Assembly (NCBI RefSeq): GCF_002907375.1
Contig: NZ_MIYK01000001.1
Location: 124,001 to 188,000 of the forward strand
From: Fructilactobacillus lindneri DSM 20690 = JCM 11027
Lineage (GTDB): Bacteria; Bacillota; Bacilli; Lactobacillales; Lactobacillaceae
Length of the DNA stretch: 64,000 nucleotides
Direction of reading: 5' to 3'
Part shown: positions 25,657 to 38,812 of the stretch, in pieces
Layout: each line of letters opens with the position of its first letter
Position numbering within the stretch: the stretch's first letter is position 1
Notes under the pieces: model-generated
The model's input: the letters and a program-made list of their open reading frames with translations, nothing else
Told to the model about the DNA's origin: nothing
Databases searched by the model: none
Made by a program: the position numbers and the translations under genes

Positions 25657-26898
25657 ATGAGTTATGATTATCAAACAGATGATCCATCACTTTGGGATGC
25701 AATAAAAAACGAGAGTAAGCGTCAGGAAAATACAATTGAATTAATCGCATCAGAAAATATTGTTTCAAATGCAGTTCGGGCTGCTCAAGGATCCGTTTTA
25801 ACTAATAAGTATGCCGAAGGGTATCCATCTCATCGTTATTATGGTGGTTGTGAATATGTTGATGTGGTGGAAAACTTAGCAATTAATCGTGCTAAAGAAT
25901 TATTTGGCGCAGAATACGTTAATGTACAACCTCATTCTGGTTCACAAGCTAATGAAGCTGCTTATTCAGCATTTTTGAATCCTGGTGATGTAATCTTGGG
26001 AATGGATTTAAATGCTGGTGGGCATTTAACGCATGGTGCCAAAGTGAGTTTTTCGGGACAAATATACCAATCATATTCATATGGTCTAAATCCAGAAACA
26101 GAACGATTGGACTATGAAGCTATTAGAAAAATTGCTAAAAAAGTGCATCCGAAAATGATTGTGGCTGGGGCTTCTGCATATAGTCGAATTATTGACTGGA
26201 ATAAATTTAGAAAGATTGCTGACGAAGTTGGTGCCTACTTAATGGTAGATATGGCTCATATTGCTGGTTTAGTTGCAACCGGATTACACCCCAGTCCAGT
26301 TGGAATCGCTGATGTGATAACTACAACTACTCATAAAACCTTGCGTGGACCTCGCGGTGGGATGATTTTGTCGCAAGAAAAATATGGAAGACAACTTAAT
26401 TCTGCTGTTTTTCCAAGAACTCAAGGTGGTCCTTTAGAACATGTAATTGCTGGGAAAGCAGCTTCCTTATATGAAGCATTACAACCTGAATTCAAAAAAT
26501 ATTCACAACAAGTTTTACAAAATGCGACAGCAATGGCAAAAACATTTGAAGCATCAGATTCAATTCGGGTTGTTTCTGGTGGCACTGATAATCACTTGTT
26601 GACAATTGATTTAACTGGTACGGATTTGAATGGCAAAGAAGCCCAGAATTTGTTGGATAGCGCCCATATTACTACCAATAAAGAAGCACTTCCTAACGAA
26701 AAACGGAGTCCATTTATAACTAGTGGGGTTCGAATTGGAACACCAGCAATTACTTCACGTGGTTTTGATGAAAAAGATGCTCAAAAAGTTGCAGAATTAA
26801 TTATTAAAGTAGTAGAAAATAGTGAAGATCAAGTTATTTTAAATGAAGTTAAAGCAGAGGTGTCAGCATTATGCGTTACACATCCAATTACCAGATAG
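25657..26898 (+). CDS. glyA: Serine hydroxymethyltransferase
   Basis: Pyridoxal-phosphate enzyme of 413 aa that interconverts serine and glycine and makes 5,10-methylene-tetrahydrofolate for thymidylate and purine synthesis. The cofactor lysine is Lys227 in [13 protein letters not shown]. Other signatures are [24 protein letters not shown] and [12 protein letters not shown]. The start follows ACGGAGGTA by 7 bases. It lies between the tRNA-modification gene and upp, the usual lactobacillar order. Confidence 0.95.
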   Translation: MSYDYQTDDPSLWDAIKNESKRQENTIELIASENIVSNAVRAAQGSVLTNKYAEGYPSHRYYGGCEYVDVVENLAINRAKELFGAEYVNVQPHSGSQANEAAYSAFLNPGDVILGMDLNAGGHLTHGAKVSFSGQIYQSYSYGLNPETERLDYEAIRKIAKKVHPKMIVAGASAYSRIIDWNKFRKIADEVGAYLMVDMAHIAGLVATGLHPSPVGIADVITTTTHKTLRGPRGGMILSQEKYGRQLNSAVFPRTQGGPLEHVIAGKAASLYEALQPEFKKYSQQVLQNATAMAKTFEASDSIRVVSGGTDNHLLTIDLTGTDLNGKEAQNLLDSAHITTNKEALPNEKRSPFITSGVRIGTPAITSRGFDEKDAQKVAELIIKVVENSEDQVILNEVKAEVSALCVTHPITR

Positions 26899-26951
26899 AA
26901 TTTAAATCAATGTGGTACAATAGATTTAAATAGTAAAAGGGAGCGTTTGAA

Positions 26952-27578
26952 ATGGGCAAATTTCATGTTATGAATCATCCATTGATTCAGCACAAATTAA
27001 GTATCATTAGAGATAAGAACACTGGAACTAACGAATTTCGTGAAGTTGTAAACGAAATTGCTAATTTAATGGCTTTTGAAGTTACTAGAGATATGCCATT
27101 AAAGGATGTTAAGGTTGAGACCCCAATGGGAATTGCTAATGTACAAAAATTAGCTGGTAAAAAAGTCGCGGTTGTTCCAATTTTACGGGCAGGTATTGGA
27201 ATGGTAGATGGCATTTTGAGCTTAATTCCAAGTGCTCGAGTTGGACATATTGGGATGTATCGGGACGAAAAAACCTTTGAACCACATGAATATTTTGTTA
27301 AATTACCATCCGATATTGAAGATCGGGAAGTATTAGTAGTTGATCCGATGCTTGCAACCGGTGGTTCTGCTATTATGGCAATTGATGCTTTAAAGAAGCG
27401 TGGGGCTAAAAATATCAAATTCGTGTGTTTAGTAGCTGCTCCTGAAGGTGTTAAAGCTTTGGAAAAAGCACATCCAGATATCGATATCTACGCTGCTGCC
27501 TTGGATGAAAAATTAGACGATGGTTATATTGTTCCCGGACTTGGTGATGCTGGAGATCGTTTATTTGGAACTAAATAA
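26952..27578 (+). CDS. upp: Uracil phosphoribosyltransferase
   Basis: Salvages uracil to UMP using PRPP; 208 aa. The PRPP-binding loop is [12 protein letters not shown], and the uracil-binding C-terminal segment has [24 protein letters not shown] lies 8 bases before ATG. A terminator follows. UMP formed here is also the signal for PyrR at the pyr attenuators around 7.5 kb. Confidence 0.95.
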   Translation: MGKFHVMNHPLIQHKLSIIRDKNTGTNEFREVVNEIANLMAFEVTRDMPLKDVKVETPMGIANVQKLAGKKVAVVPILRAGIGMVDGILSLIPSARVGHIGMYRDEKTFEPHEYFVKLPSDIEDREVLVVDPMLATGGSAIMAIDALKKRGAKNIKFVCLVAAPEGVKALEKAHPDIDIYAAALDEKLDDGYIVPGLGDAGDRLFGTK

Positions 27579-27588
27579 TAAATTGTTA

Positions 27589-27618
27589 AGTAGAAATTTA
27601 AATATTTCTACTTTTTTA
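27589..27618 (+). terminator. Terminator after upp
   Basis: AGTAGAAAT (27589-27597) pairs with ATTTCTACT (27604-27612), followed by six T. It separates upp from the ATP synthase operon. Confidence 0.85.
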
Positions 27619-27665
27619 ATATCAAATATTTAATTAAACGTGTTAAATTTGTTAAGCATTTAGTT

Positions 27666-27694
27666 TTGTATTTTGCTTTATTTGGTGGTATCAT
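27666..27694 (+). promoter_or_regulatory. Possible promoter of the atp operon
   Basis: TTGTAT (27666-27671), 17 bases and TATCAT (27689-27694) preceded by TGG, an extended -10 form. The -35 match is weak. Confidence 0.4.
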
Positions 27695-27797
27695 TCACAA
27701 TGAATTTTAGATTATATTTTTTGAAATTTTAATCAAAAATTTAGTAGTATTAAATTTTTACTGCTTGGAAAATGATGGGTAAAAGAGGTGATGATTA

Positions 27798-28508
27798 GTG
27801 GATCCAACTCGTACTTTTCAATTTTTAGGGCTGACTTTTAATGTTGGAAATATGATTTCTGGTGTTATCGTAGCCGCAATTGTTTTTGTGTTTGTATTTG
27901 TTTGTTCTAGACATTTGCAAATTAAGCCGAAAGGTAAACAAAATCTATTGGAGTACATGATTGACTTTACAAATGGAATTGTAAAGTCAACAATGCCAAG
28001 TGGTTCAACTAGGGATTACGGTTTATGGGTCTTTACATTGTTTTATTTTATTCTAGTTTCCAACTTGTTAGGTTTATTCCTGCATATTGAAGTAGGTGGA
28101 ATTGTTTATGTAAAGAGTCCAACTGCTGATCCGGTGGTTGCGATGACTTTTGCGCTTATGTCGCTATTGATTGCACAATATTCTAGTGTTATGAAACTAG
28201 GATACAAAGGTCATTTTGAGACATATATGCAACCAATTTCTTTCTTGTTACCTGTTAACTTGATGGAAGAATTGACTAACTTTTTAACGTTAGGTATTCG
28301 TGTTTACGGTAATATCTTTGCTGGTGAACTATTGGCTGGATTAATTGCCAAGTTGGCATTTTCTAACGGAATTGTCACACTTGCCGTTTCTGCTCCACTT
28401 GAACTGTTATGGCAAGGATTCTCAGTATTTATTGGGTGTATACAAGCCTATGTATTTGTAACTTTATCGTGTGTATACGTTTCTCAAAAATTGTCAATTG
28501 AGGAATAA
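27798..28508 (+). CDS. atpB: ATP synthase Fo subunit a
   Basis: Membrane stator subunit of 236 aa forming the proton half-channels against the c-ring. The essential arginine is Arg168 in LGIRVYGNIFAGE. Five or six hydrophobic helices are visible. The start is GTG 27798 after GAGGTGATGA. It opens the operon; no atpI precedes it. Confidence 0.93.
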   Translation: MDPTRTFQFLGLTFNVGNMISGVIVAAIVFVFVFVCSRHLQIKPKGKQNLLEYMIDFTNGIVKSTMPSGSTRDYGLWVFTLFYFILVSNLLGLFLHIEVGGIVYVKSPTADPVVAMTFALMSLLIAQYSSVMKLGYKGHFETYMQPISFLLPVNLMEELTNFLTLGIRVYGNIFAGELLAGLIAKLAFSNGIVTLAVSAPLELLWQGFSVFIGCIQAYVFVTLSCVYVSQKLSIEE

Positions 28509-28515
28509 AAAATAG

Positions 28516-28740
<225 letters not shown>

Positions 28741-28782
28741 GAATAACATTTTCTTAATTAAAGAAAAAGGAGGTGTCGATAG

Positions 28783-29301
28783 ATGTTTACACATTTAATT
28801 GTTGGAGCTGCTGGGTTTAACATCGGTGATGCACTTTTCTATGCAATTTTATTCATTATTTTAATGTGGGTTGTTAAGATTTTTGCATGGAAACCTGTTA
28901 CTAAAATGATGCAGAACCGTGCTGATAAAATCGCCAAAGATATTGATACAGCTGAAAAATCTCGAAATGAGGCAGTTGAATTAGCTAAAAAACGCGAGGA
29001 AGCTTTAGTTCATTCTCAAGAAGAAGCTAATGAAATTATCAATAAAGCACAACAAACTGGTGATAAACGGCGTGAATCAATCATTTCGGAAGCACAAGCC
29101 GATGTTAAAAACATTAAAGAAAATGCAGAGAAAGATATTGAACAACAAAAAAGAGATGCACTTGCTAGTATTAAAAATGATGTAGCTGATTTATCTATTG
29201 AGATTGCTTCCAAAATCATTAAGAAGAACTTAGATGCCAATAATCAAAAAGCACTAATCGATTCTTATATTGAAGGGTTGGGTAATAATGAGTCTAAGTA
29301 A
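28783..29301 (+). CDS. atpF: ATP synthase Fo subunit b
   Basis: Peripheral stalk subunit of 172 aa. One N-terminal membrane helix (about 15-34, ending WVVKIFAWKPV) is followed by a long charged coiled coil that links Fo to the delta subunit. AAAGGAGGTG precedes ATG. Its last 14 bases overlap atpH. Confidence 0.93.
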   Translation: MFTHLIVGAAGFNIGDALFYAILFIILMWVVKIFAWKPVTKMMQNRADKIAKDIDTAEKSRNEAVELAKKREEALVHSQEEANEIINKAQQTGDKRRESIISEAQADVKNIKENAEKDIEQQKRDALASIKNDVADLSIEIASKIIKKNLDANNQKALIDSYIEGLGNNESK

Positions 29302-29833
29302 ACTTGATGTTGCCAAAAACTATTCAAAGGCATTATACGAAGCACTTGAAAATGAAAATTCAATAGATAAGGGTAAAGCTGATTTGGATGCAATTAAGAT
29401 TGTATTTGATAATGATCCTGAATTAGCAGCTGCGCTAAACGGAGTTTCCTTAGATACTCAGCAAAAAGAAACTTTATTGAATCCTTTAATTGATGGTGCA
29501 ACTTCTGAATATGTTCGAAATTTAATCAACATGTTGTTTGATTATGGAAGAATTAGTGATTTAGTTGCAGTGATTGATGAATTTGATAAATTATACAATC
29601 AGAAAAATGGAATTGTAAAAGCTGAAGCAGTTACGGCAGTTCCGTTAGATGAAGATGAAAAAAGTAAGTTAGCTCAATCATTAGGAAAAAGAATTAATGC
29701 TAAAAAGGTTGAGTTATCTACTAAAATCAATCCAGATATCATTGGTGGCGTTATTTTAAAGTCATCAGACGTGGTTTACGATGGAAGTATACGTACTAAA
29801 ATCGAACAAGTTAAACGTTTATTGTTGAAATAG
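29288..29833 (+). CDS. atpH: ATP synthase F1 subunit delta
   Basis: Connects the b stalk to the top of F1; 181 aa. It begins MSLSKLDVAKNYSKALYEAL, the normal family start. The C-terminal strand region has INPDIIGGVILKSSDVVYDGSI. I chose ATG 29288, within the end of atpF and 8 bases or so after GGGTTGGG; the TTG at 29270 would add an atypical leader. Confidence 0.93.
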   Translation: MSLSKLDVAKNYSKALYEALENENSIDKGKADLDAIKIVFDNDPELAAALNGVSLDTQQKETLLNPLIDGATSEYVRNLINMLFDYGRISDLVAVIDEFDKLYNQKNGIVKAEAVTAVPLDEDEKSKLAQSLGKRINAKKVELSTKINPDIIGGVILKSSDVVYDGSIRTKIEQVKRLLLK

Positions 29834-29849
29834 TGATATCTATAATTAA

Positions 29850-31391
<1,542 letters not shown>

Positions 31392-31412
31392 CTTGAAGGA
31401 GGTTAATAACTA

Positions 31413-32330
31413 ATGGCTGGAATGAACGAAGTTAAGCATCGAATTGCATCAACCAAAAGTACGCGTCAGATTACTGAAGCGATGGAAATGGTTCAAACTG
31501 TTAAGCTTAATCAAATCCAGGGTCAAACAGAAACGTATAATACTTATGTTTCTAAGATTAAATCGGTTGTAATGCATCTTGCTCAGTCTCATATGTTAGA
31601 CAACCATAAACCTTCAAGAAATAAAGCTGATAATTCAAAAGGTAAAACAGCTTATTTAGTAATTACATCAGATCGTGGCATGGTTGGTAGTTATAATAGT
31701 AGTGTACTTCGTGGAACTAATCGTTTCATTGAACAACACACTCCCAACCAAGATGATTATGTCATTATGGCAGTTGGCGGTACTGGTGCTGATTTTTATA
31801 AGAAAAATGGTGCCAATATTGCTTATGAATATCGTGGTGTTTCAGATATTCCAACATTTAATGAAGTTAAGGGAATTGTTAAAGCAGTTTCTCAAATGTA
31901 TAATGATGGTGTTTTCACTGAATTATATGTTTGTTATAACCATTTTGTTAACCGAGTTAAATCTGATTATAGAGCTGAAAAGCTGTTACCAATGGATCGC
32001 GAGTCAATCGAGCAAAGCATGAATGGTGCTGAAGGTGCTGGTTCAGATGTAAAAACCAAAGTACTTTCTGCTGAATATGAAGTTGAACCTTCAGAAGAAG
32101 AAGTTTTAAATGCAATTTTGCCACAATATGCTGAAAGTTTAGTGTATGGAGCAATTTTGGATGCTAAAACTGCTGAACATTCTTCAAGCTCGATGGCGAT
32201 GAAGGCTGCAACAGACAATGCGGATGATTTAATTTCAAGCTTAGAATTAAAATATAATAGAGCGAGACAAGCTGCTATTACTACTGAAATCACTGAAATT
32301 ACTGGTGGTCAGGAAGCATTGAATCACTAA
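31413..32330 (+). CDS. atpG: ATP synthase F1 subunit gamma
   Basis: Central rotor shaft, 305 aa. The N-terminal helix (KHRIASTKSTRQITEAMEMV) and C-terminal helix (KYNRARQAAITTEITEI) form the coiled coil inside the alpha-beta ring. A GAAGGAGG site lies 11 bases before ATG. Confidence 0.95.
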   Translation: MAGMNEVKHRIASTKSTRQITEAMEMVQTVKLNQIQGQTETYNTYVSKIKSVVMHLAQSHMLDNHKPSRNKADNSKGKTAYLVITSDRGMVGSYNSSVLRGTNRFIEQHTPNQDDYVIMAVGGTGADFYKKNGANIAYEYRGVSDIPTFNEVKGIVKAVSQMYNDGVFTELYVCYNHFVNRVKSDYRAEKLLPMDRESIEQSMNGAEGAGSDVKTKVLSAEYEVEPSEEEVLNAILPQYAESLVYGAILDAKTAEHSSSSMAMKAATDNADDLISSLELKYNRARQAAITTEITEITGGQEALNH

Positions 32331-32346
32331 TGATAGGAGGAATTAA

Positions 32347-33765
<1,419 letters not shown>

Positions 33766-33777
33766 GGAGGGATCTAA

Positions 33778-34203
33778 TTGGCTGATAACAAATCAGTGTT
33801 AACTGTTAGTATCGTTACTCCTGATGGCGAAGAATATACTAATGATAAATGTTCTATGGCTGTCATTCAGACTGGATCCGGTGATATTGGTATCATGGCA
33901 AATCATATTCCTATAATTGCTGCTTTGAAAATTGGGCCAGCTCAATTTAATTACGGCAATGATGAATCTGATGTGCTAGCGGTTAATGGAGGATTTGTTG
34001 AATTCTCCAATAACGAGTTAACTATTGTTGCAGATAGTGCGGAACTTAAAAGCGAAATCGATATTGATAGAGCTACTAGTGCTAAAGAACGTGCTCAACA
34101 AAAGATTAAAACTGCTAGTGAAGCAAATGATACTGATACTATGAATCGTGCTGAAGTAGCTTTGCAAAGAGCCGTTAACCGAATCAATGTTGCAAAACGT
34201 TAA
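33778..34203 (+). CDS. atpC: ATP synthase F1 subunit epsilon
   Basis: Small rotor subunit of 141 aa: an N-terminal beta sandwich (MADNKSVLTVSIVTPDGEEY, GDIGIMANHIPI) and a C-terminal helical pair that can inhibit ATP hydrolysis. The start is TTG 33778, 7 bases after GGAGGG. It closes the operon. The following 182 bases hold an ATTAGAT/ATCTAAT hairpin (about 34233-34253) without a strong T run, and no gene I can support. Confidence 0.93.
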   Translation: MADNKSVLTVSIVTPDGEEYTNDKCSMAVIQTGSGDIGIMANHIPIIAALKIGPAQFNYGNDESDVLAVNGGFVEFSNNELTIVADSAELKSEIDIDRATSAKERAQQKIKTASEANDTDTMNRAEVALQRAVNRINVAKR

Positions 34204-34385
34204 TAAAAATCATTTTAAAGTACTCAATAATCATTAGATGAATTTATCTAATAATTAAGGAGTGCCTTTTTGTTTGTAAATAATTAATTAAATACTTTTT
34301 GATAGTGGTTAAAACATTGCTATCAAAGACAGTTACATGATTTTATGATATTATTAAAGGTAGCAATAAATTGGAGGAGAATATT

Positions 34386-34613
34386 ATGAACGTATTTGGA
34401 ATTCAAGCTTTAATGGGAATTATTTGTCAATTATTTTTCATAATTTTATCATTTTGGGCAATTCAAGGAATACATTTTGAACGATTTTTACCGATTCAGG
34501 AAAAACAAGGTAAAGTTTTAATTGTTCTATTATCAATTGCGATTGGTTTTCTCTGTAGTTCATTTTTCCTTTCATTTATTGATAATATAAAAAATTTAAC
34601 ATTATTATTTTAA
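34386..34613 (+). CDS. DUF1146 family membrane protein (YwzB-like)
   Basis: A 75-aa membrane protein with two hydrophobic segments (about 8-28 and 43-62). Its position between the atp operon and murA and its size fit the DUF1146/YwzB family, whose function is unknown. ATG 34386 follows GGAGGAG by 6 bases; the in-frame TTG at 34371 overlaps that site. murA starts 18 bases after its stop codon. Confidence 0.75.
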   Translation: MNVFGIQALMGIICQLFFIILSFWAIQGIHFERFLPIQEKQGKVLIVLLSIAIGFLCSSFFLSFIDNIKNLTLLF

Positions 34614-34631
34614 AATTTAGGAGTTTTATAA

Positions 34632-35903
34632 ATGGATAAAATTGTTGTGCATGGTGGTAACAAATTGACAGGGAATGTCCATATTGAAGGTGCCAAAAAT
34701 GCTGTTTTACCAATTTTAGCAGCTACAATATTAGCTAGTTCAGGCAAGTCACAGCTAACTAATGCACCAATTCTTTCAGATGTTCATATTATGAATGAGG
34801 TTTTGCGCAGTTTAGATTTAGAAGTTAAATTTGATGAAAATCAAAATAAAATTACGGTTGATGCTACTGGCAGTTTATCTTCTGAAGCACCGTTTGAATA
34901 TGTTTCAAAAATGAGGGCCTCAATTGTGGTGTTAGGTCCTTTATTGGCACGATTAGGACACGCACGGGTTGCTCTTCCAGGCGGATGTGCGATTGGTTCA
35001 CGTCCAATTGATATTCATTTACGTGGTTTTGAAGCCATGGGTGCTAAAATTGAGCAACACGAAGGTTATGTAGAAGCAAGTGCTCCAAATGGTCTAAAAG
35101 GTGCTGAAATTTATTTTGATTTTCCAAGTGTTGGAGCAACTCAAAATATTATGATGGCTGCTACGCTAGCTCATGGTAAAACTGTGATTAAGAATGTTGC
35201 GAGAGAAGCTGAAATTGTTGATTTAGCTGATATGTTAAATGATATGGGAGCAAAGATTTCTGGAGCTGGAACGGATACAGTTACGGTTGAGGGAGTTCAA
35301 AGTCTTCACGGGGTTTCTCATAGAGTTGTTCAAGATCGGATTGAAGCAGGTACCTTTATGGCAGCTGCTGCAATTACCGCGGGAAATGTTTTAATTGAAG
35401 ATGGGGTTGCTGATCATAATCTGCCATTTATTTCAAAGCTTCGTGAAATGGGTGTAAAAGTTGAACAGGAGAAAAATGGAATTCGAGTTATTGGGCCTGA
35501 TGAGTTAAAGCCAGTTGATGTTGAAACTGCACCCTATCCTGGTTTTCCAACTGATATGCAATCTCAAATGACAGTTTTACAATTAGCTGCTAATGGTGTT
35601 AGCACTTTAACAGAAAATGTTTTTGAAAATCGATTTATGCATTTAGATGAATTAAGACGAATGAATGCTAAGTATGAAATTAAAGGTAATAGCGTTATTA
35701 TGTACGGTCCAACTGATTTTGAGGGTGCTGAGGTTGCGGCAACTGATTTAAGGGCTGCAGCAGCATTGATTTTAGCAGGATTAATTGCAAAAGGTGAAAC
35801 TATCATTACAAATTTACAATATTTAGATCGTGGTTATTATGAAATTGAGAAAAAACTACGTAATTTAGGTGCTGATATTGAACGTGTTTCTACTGGTGCA
35901 TAA
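34632..35903 (+). CDS. murA: UDP-N-acetylglucosamine 1-carboxyvinyltransferase
   Basis: First committed step of peptidoglycan synthesis: transfers enolpyruvate from PEP to UDP-GlcNAc. The protein is 423 aa. The catalytic loop is [12 protein letters not shown] with Cys119, so it should be fosfomycin-sensitive. [12 protein letters not shown] is the N-terminal signature. Firmicutes often have two MurA paralogues; this one, next to atp and mbl, is the copy conserved at this locus. Confidence 0.95.
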   Translation: MDKIVVHGGNKLTGNVHIEGAKNAVLPILAATILASSGKSQLTNAPILSDVHIMNEVLRSLDLEVKFDENQNKITVDATGSLSSEAPFEYVSKMRASIVVLGPLLARLGHARVALPGGCAIGSRPIDIHLRGFEAMGAKIEQHEGYVEASAPNGLKGAEIYFDFPSVGATQNIMMAATLAHGKTVIKNVAREAEIVDLADMLNDMGAKISGAGTDTVTVEGVQSLHGVSHRVVQDRIEAGTFMAAAAITAGNVLIEDGVADHNLPFISKLREMGVKVEQEKNGIRVIGPDELKPVDVETAPYPGFPTDMQSQMTVLQLAANGVSTLTENVFENRFMHLDELRRMNAKYEIKGNSVIMYGPTDFEGAEVAATDLRAAAALILAGLIAKGETIITNLQYLDRGYYEIEKKLRNLGADIERVSTGA

Positions 35904-35923
35904 ATAAATTTAGACAAGTATTA

Positions 35924-35932
35924 TGATATAAT
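35924..35932 (+). promoter_or_regulatory. Extended -10 promoter before mbl
   Basis: TGATATAAT has a perfect -10 box (35927-35932) with a TGn extension. No convincing -35 box is present. It lies 36 bases before the start codon. Confidence 0.5.
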
Positions 35933-35967
35933 CTACTTATCGTAATAATAACGAAGGGAAGAATAAC

Positions 35968-36990
35968 ATGGCTCAAGATATTGGAATTGATTTAGGAACG
36001 GCCAACGTTCTTGTTTCTGTAACCGGACAGGGAGTAGTCCTTAACGAACCGTCAGTGGTAGCAGTTGATACCAAGACAAATAAAGTTTTGGCTGTTGGAA
36101 AAGAAGCGTATGAAATGGTAGGAAGAACTCCTGGAAACATTAAGGCAATTCGTCCGCTTAAAGATGGAGTTATTTCTGACTTTGATGTTACTGAATCAAT
36201 GTTAACCTACTTTATTAATAAATTAAGTGTTAAAGGCTTAGTTTCGAAACCAAAAGTTATGATTTGTGCACCAACTAATATTACCAATATTGAAAGAAAA
36301 GCAATTATTGAAGCTGCACAAAAAGCGGTTGGTGGTGAAGTTTTTCTTGAAGAAGAACCAAAAGTGGCTGCGGTTGGTGCTGGAATGGATATTTTTGAAC
36401 CCAAGGGCAGTATGGTAATTGATATTGGTGGCGGAACATCTGATATTGCGGTAGTTTCTTTAGGTGATGTAGTTGCTAGTAAATCGTTAAAAGTAGCTGG
36501 TGATGTTATGAATCAAAACATTATTGATTTCATGAAACGTAATCATAACATTGTGATTGGTGAGCACACTGCAGAAAAAATCAAAAAAACGATTGGTACC
36601 GCAGATATGAATAGTGATGATGTTAAAGAAATGCAAGTACGTGGACGTGATGCCGTTTCAGGAATGCCCATTTCAGTTACCATTAATAGTAATGAAATTG
36701 CTGAATCATTGCATGGTACGATTGAAACAATTATTAGTGGTGCTAAAAGTGTCCTTGAAACTGTTCCACCAGAACTTGCTGCTGATATTATTGATCGAGG
36801 TGTCATGTTAACTGGTGGTGGATCTATGTTAGCTGATATTGACTCTGTTATTTCAGATGCTTTGACGGTTCCGGTTCTTATTTCAGATGATCCGTTAGAA
36901 AATGTAGCCAAAGGTGCTGGTGCTTTATTAGATCATATGAGCGAAAATAAACCAAAGAAAAAAGGATTTAGTTTATTTGGGAAAAATTAA
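35968..36990 (+). CDS. mbl: MreB-family actin homologue (Mbl)
   Basis: Cytoskeletal ATPase of 340 aa that organises cell elongation along the lateral wall. Actin-fold motifs: IGIDLGTANV (phosphate 1), MVIDIGGGTSDIAVVS (phosphate 2) and GVMLTGGGSMLADI (adenosine). It differs from the classical MreB encoded at 53.9 kb in lacking the FGLGTKN start and in its Lys-rich C-terminus (KPKKKGFSLFGKN). The place after murA matches mbl of relatives. yidD starts 12 bases after it. Confidence 0.9.
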   Translation: MAQDIGIDLGTANVLVSVTGQGVVLNEPSVVAVDTKTNKVLAVGKEAYEMVGRTPGNIKAIRPLKDGVISDFDVTESMLTYFINKLSVKGLVSKPKVMICAPTNITNIERKAIIEAAQKAVGGEVFLEEEPKVAAVGAGMDIFEPKGSMVIDIGGGTSDIAVVSLGDVVASKSLKVAGDVMNQNIIDFMKRNHNIVIGEHTAEKIKKTIGTADMNSDDVKEMQVRGRDAVSGMPISVTINSNEIAESLHGTIETIISGAKSVLETVPPELAADIIDRGVMLTGGGSMLADIDSVISDALTVPVLISDDPLENVAKGAGALLDHMSENKPKKKGFSLFGKN

Positions 36991-37002
36991 TTAGGTGAAA
37001 TT

Positions 37003-37251
37003 TTGAAACAAATTTTAATTTCGTTGATTGAATTTTATCAAAAAAATATTTCAGCTTATACAACTGCAAAATGTAGATATCAACCTACCTGTTCTAACTA
37101 TATGTTAATAGCAATTCAACGATTTGGAACAATTAAGGGAATAATGATGGGTTGTGCTCGGATATTAAGGTGCAATCCATTCGTTAAGGGTGGTTATGAT
37201 CCAGTCCCAACTCATTTTAAGCTGAGTAAAAATAATAGTACCAAAAATTAG
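37003..37251 (+). CDS. yidD: Membrane protein insertion efficiency factor YidD
   Basis: A small (82 aa) membrane-associated protein that helps YidC insert membrane proteins. The conserved core is intact: [41 protein letters not shown]. It starts with TTG 37003 after TTAGGTGAAA. Confidence 0.9.
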   Translation: MKQILISLIEFYQKNISAYTTAKCRYQPTCSNYMLIAIQRFGTIKGIMMGCARILRCNPFVKGGYDPVPTHFKLSKNNSTKN

Positions 37252-37272
37252 TTTTATTATTAGGGAGTTATG

Positions 37273-37488
37273 ATGGCACGGAGAAAAAAAGAGATAGAAA
37301 TTACTGTAATTGATAATCCAGAAGATAGTAATGTACGTTTAGTGCAAATTAATGGTCATACAATTGGAACAATTACTCAGTCAGATAATCGATTTGACTG
37401 CGTTGTTGGTGACAGTATTTTTCATGAAAAATCAGAAGAAGAAGCACTTCACCAAGTTGTAAGAGAGTATAATTTGCATCAAAGATAA
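37273..37488 (+). CDS. DUF2969 family protein
   Basis: A 71-aa soluble protein beginning MARRKKEIEITVIDNPED, with later QINGHTIGTI and a C-terminal helix (EEEALHQVVREYN). It matches the size and sequence style of the lactobacillar DUF2969 family, whose function is unknown. ATG 37273 is 5 bases after AGGGAG, better than the ATG at 37270. It sits between yidD and rodA. Confidence 0.75.
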   Translation: MARRKKEIEITVIDNPEDSNVRLVQINGHTIGTITQSDNRFDCVVGDSIFHEKSEEEALHQVVREYNLHQR

Positions 37489-37524
37489 ACGTTTAACTTA
37501 AATTGATGTTAAGGAGAGTTTATC

Positions 37525-38721
37525 GTGTTTCGAAAAGAACAAGTAAAAGATGAAAATCGAATTGATTGGGGAATAATTTTTTGTGTGTTGATGTTAGCCT
37601 TAGTCGGATTAGCATCAATCTTTGTTGCTGCTGCTCATGACACTGGGTCTACTTCTGTAGTTAAAGCAGTTGTTTCTCAATTAATTTGGTATGCAATTGG
37701 GGCTGTTGCAATTGTTGTAATAATGCAATTTGATTCAGAACAACTATGGAAAATCGCTCCGTATGCATATGGGGTTGGAATTTTTCTATTATTTGCAGTT
37801 TTGTTTCTTTATAGTAGATCATATTTTGTACAAACTGGTGCTAAAAGTTGGTTTGCAATTGGTCCTTTGACCTTTCAACCGTCTGAAATAATGAAACCGG
37901 CTTATATTTTAATGGAAGCAAAAGTAATTGCTGCACATAATAATCGCTATCCAGTTCATACAGTTAAAAGCGATTGGAAATTAATTGGTGTTATGTTTTT
38001 ATGGACACTACCTGTAATTATTTTGTTGAAATTACAAAACGATTTTGGAACTACGATTGTCTTTATTGCAATTTTAGGTGGCTTGCTAATTGTTTCTGGA
38101 ATTACTTGGAAGATATTAGGTCCAGGTTTGTTAATTTTCCTTGTTATCAGTATAACGTCTGTTTCATTAGTTGTTACTAAATGGGGACGATCTATTTTAA
38201 GTCACTTAGGTTTTCAATCTTATCAATTTGCTAGAATTGATAGTTGGTTGCATCCAGCATCAGATTCCAGTAATCAAGGGTTTCAATTGTGGCAAAGTAT
38301 GAAGGCGATTGGATCTGGTGGTGTAAGTGGTACAGGATTTAATGTTTCAAAAGTTTATGTTCCAGTTCGTGAATCTGATATGATTTTTTCCGTAGTTGGT
38401 GAAAATTTTGGGTTTATTGGTGGAGTTTTACTGATTTTACTATACTTTTTATTGATTTATGAAATGATTAAAGTTACTTTTCAAACTAAAAATGTTTTTT
38501 ATGCTTATATTTCAACCGGAGTAATTATGATGATTTTATTCCATGTTGTTGAAAATATTGGAATGAGCATTGATTTAATTCCTATGACAGGAATTCCATT
38601 ACCATTTATTAGTCAAGGTGGTTCTGCCTTAATTGGTAACATGATAGGGATTGGGTTAATAATGTCGATGCAATACCATAATAAAAGTTCGATGTTTAGC
38701 ACAGAAAAACAATTTTCATAA
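37525..38721 (+). CDS. rodA: SEDS-family peptidoglycan glycosyltransferase RodA
   Basis: A 398-aa polytopic membrane protein (about ten segments) that polymerises lipid II during elongation, working with a class B PBP and the MreB/Mbl system. Family motifs: GAKSWFAIGPLTFQPSEIMK, KLQNDFGTTIVF, PVRESDMIFSVVGENFGFIG and the C-terminal PLPFISQGGSAL. The mbl neighbourhood supports RodA over FtsW. It starts with GTG 37525, 8 bases after AAGGAGAG. Confidence 0.9.
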   Translation: MFRKEQVKDENRIDWGIIFCVLMLALVGLASIFVAAAHDTGSTSVVKAVVSQLIWYAIGAVAIVVIMQFDSEQLWKIAPYAYGVGIFLLFAVLFLYSRSYFVQTGAKSWFAIGPLTFQPSEIMKPAYILMEAKVIAAHNNRYPVHTVKSDWKLIGVMFLWTLPVIILLKLQNDFGTTIVFIAILGGLLIVSGITWKILGPGLLIFLVISITSVSLVVTKWGRSILSHLGFQSYQFARIDSWLHPASDSSNQGFQLWQSMKAIGSGGVSGTGFNVSKVYVPVRESDMIFSVVGENFGFIGGVLLILLYFLLIYEMIKVTFQTKNVFYAYISTGVIMMILFHVVENIGMSIDLIPMTGIPLPFISQGGSALIGNMIGIGLIMSMQYHNKSSMFSTEKQFS

Positions 38722-38748
38722 AAAGCATGCTAAGCATGTTTTTTTTGT
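38721..38748 (+). terminator. Terminator after rodA
   Basis: AAAAGCATGC (38721-38730) pairs with GCATGTTTTT (38734-38743), one G-U pair, followed by T residues. Confidence 0.75.
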
Positions 38749-38812
38749 TACTTGAAATTATAATTAGTGATATACTTAAGTTTCCAAACAATACGAATGG
38801 GAGTATATTTAA

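Noticed and set aside
34204-34260. Terminator after atpC
   Set aside because: An ATTAGAT/ATCTAAT hairpin exists but is AT-only and not followed by a proper T run.
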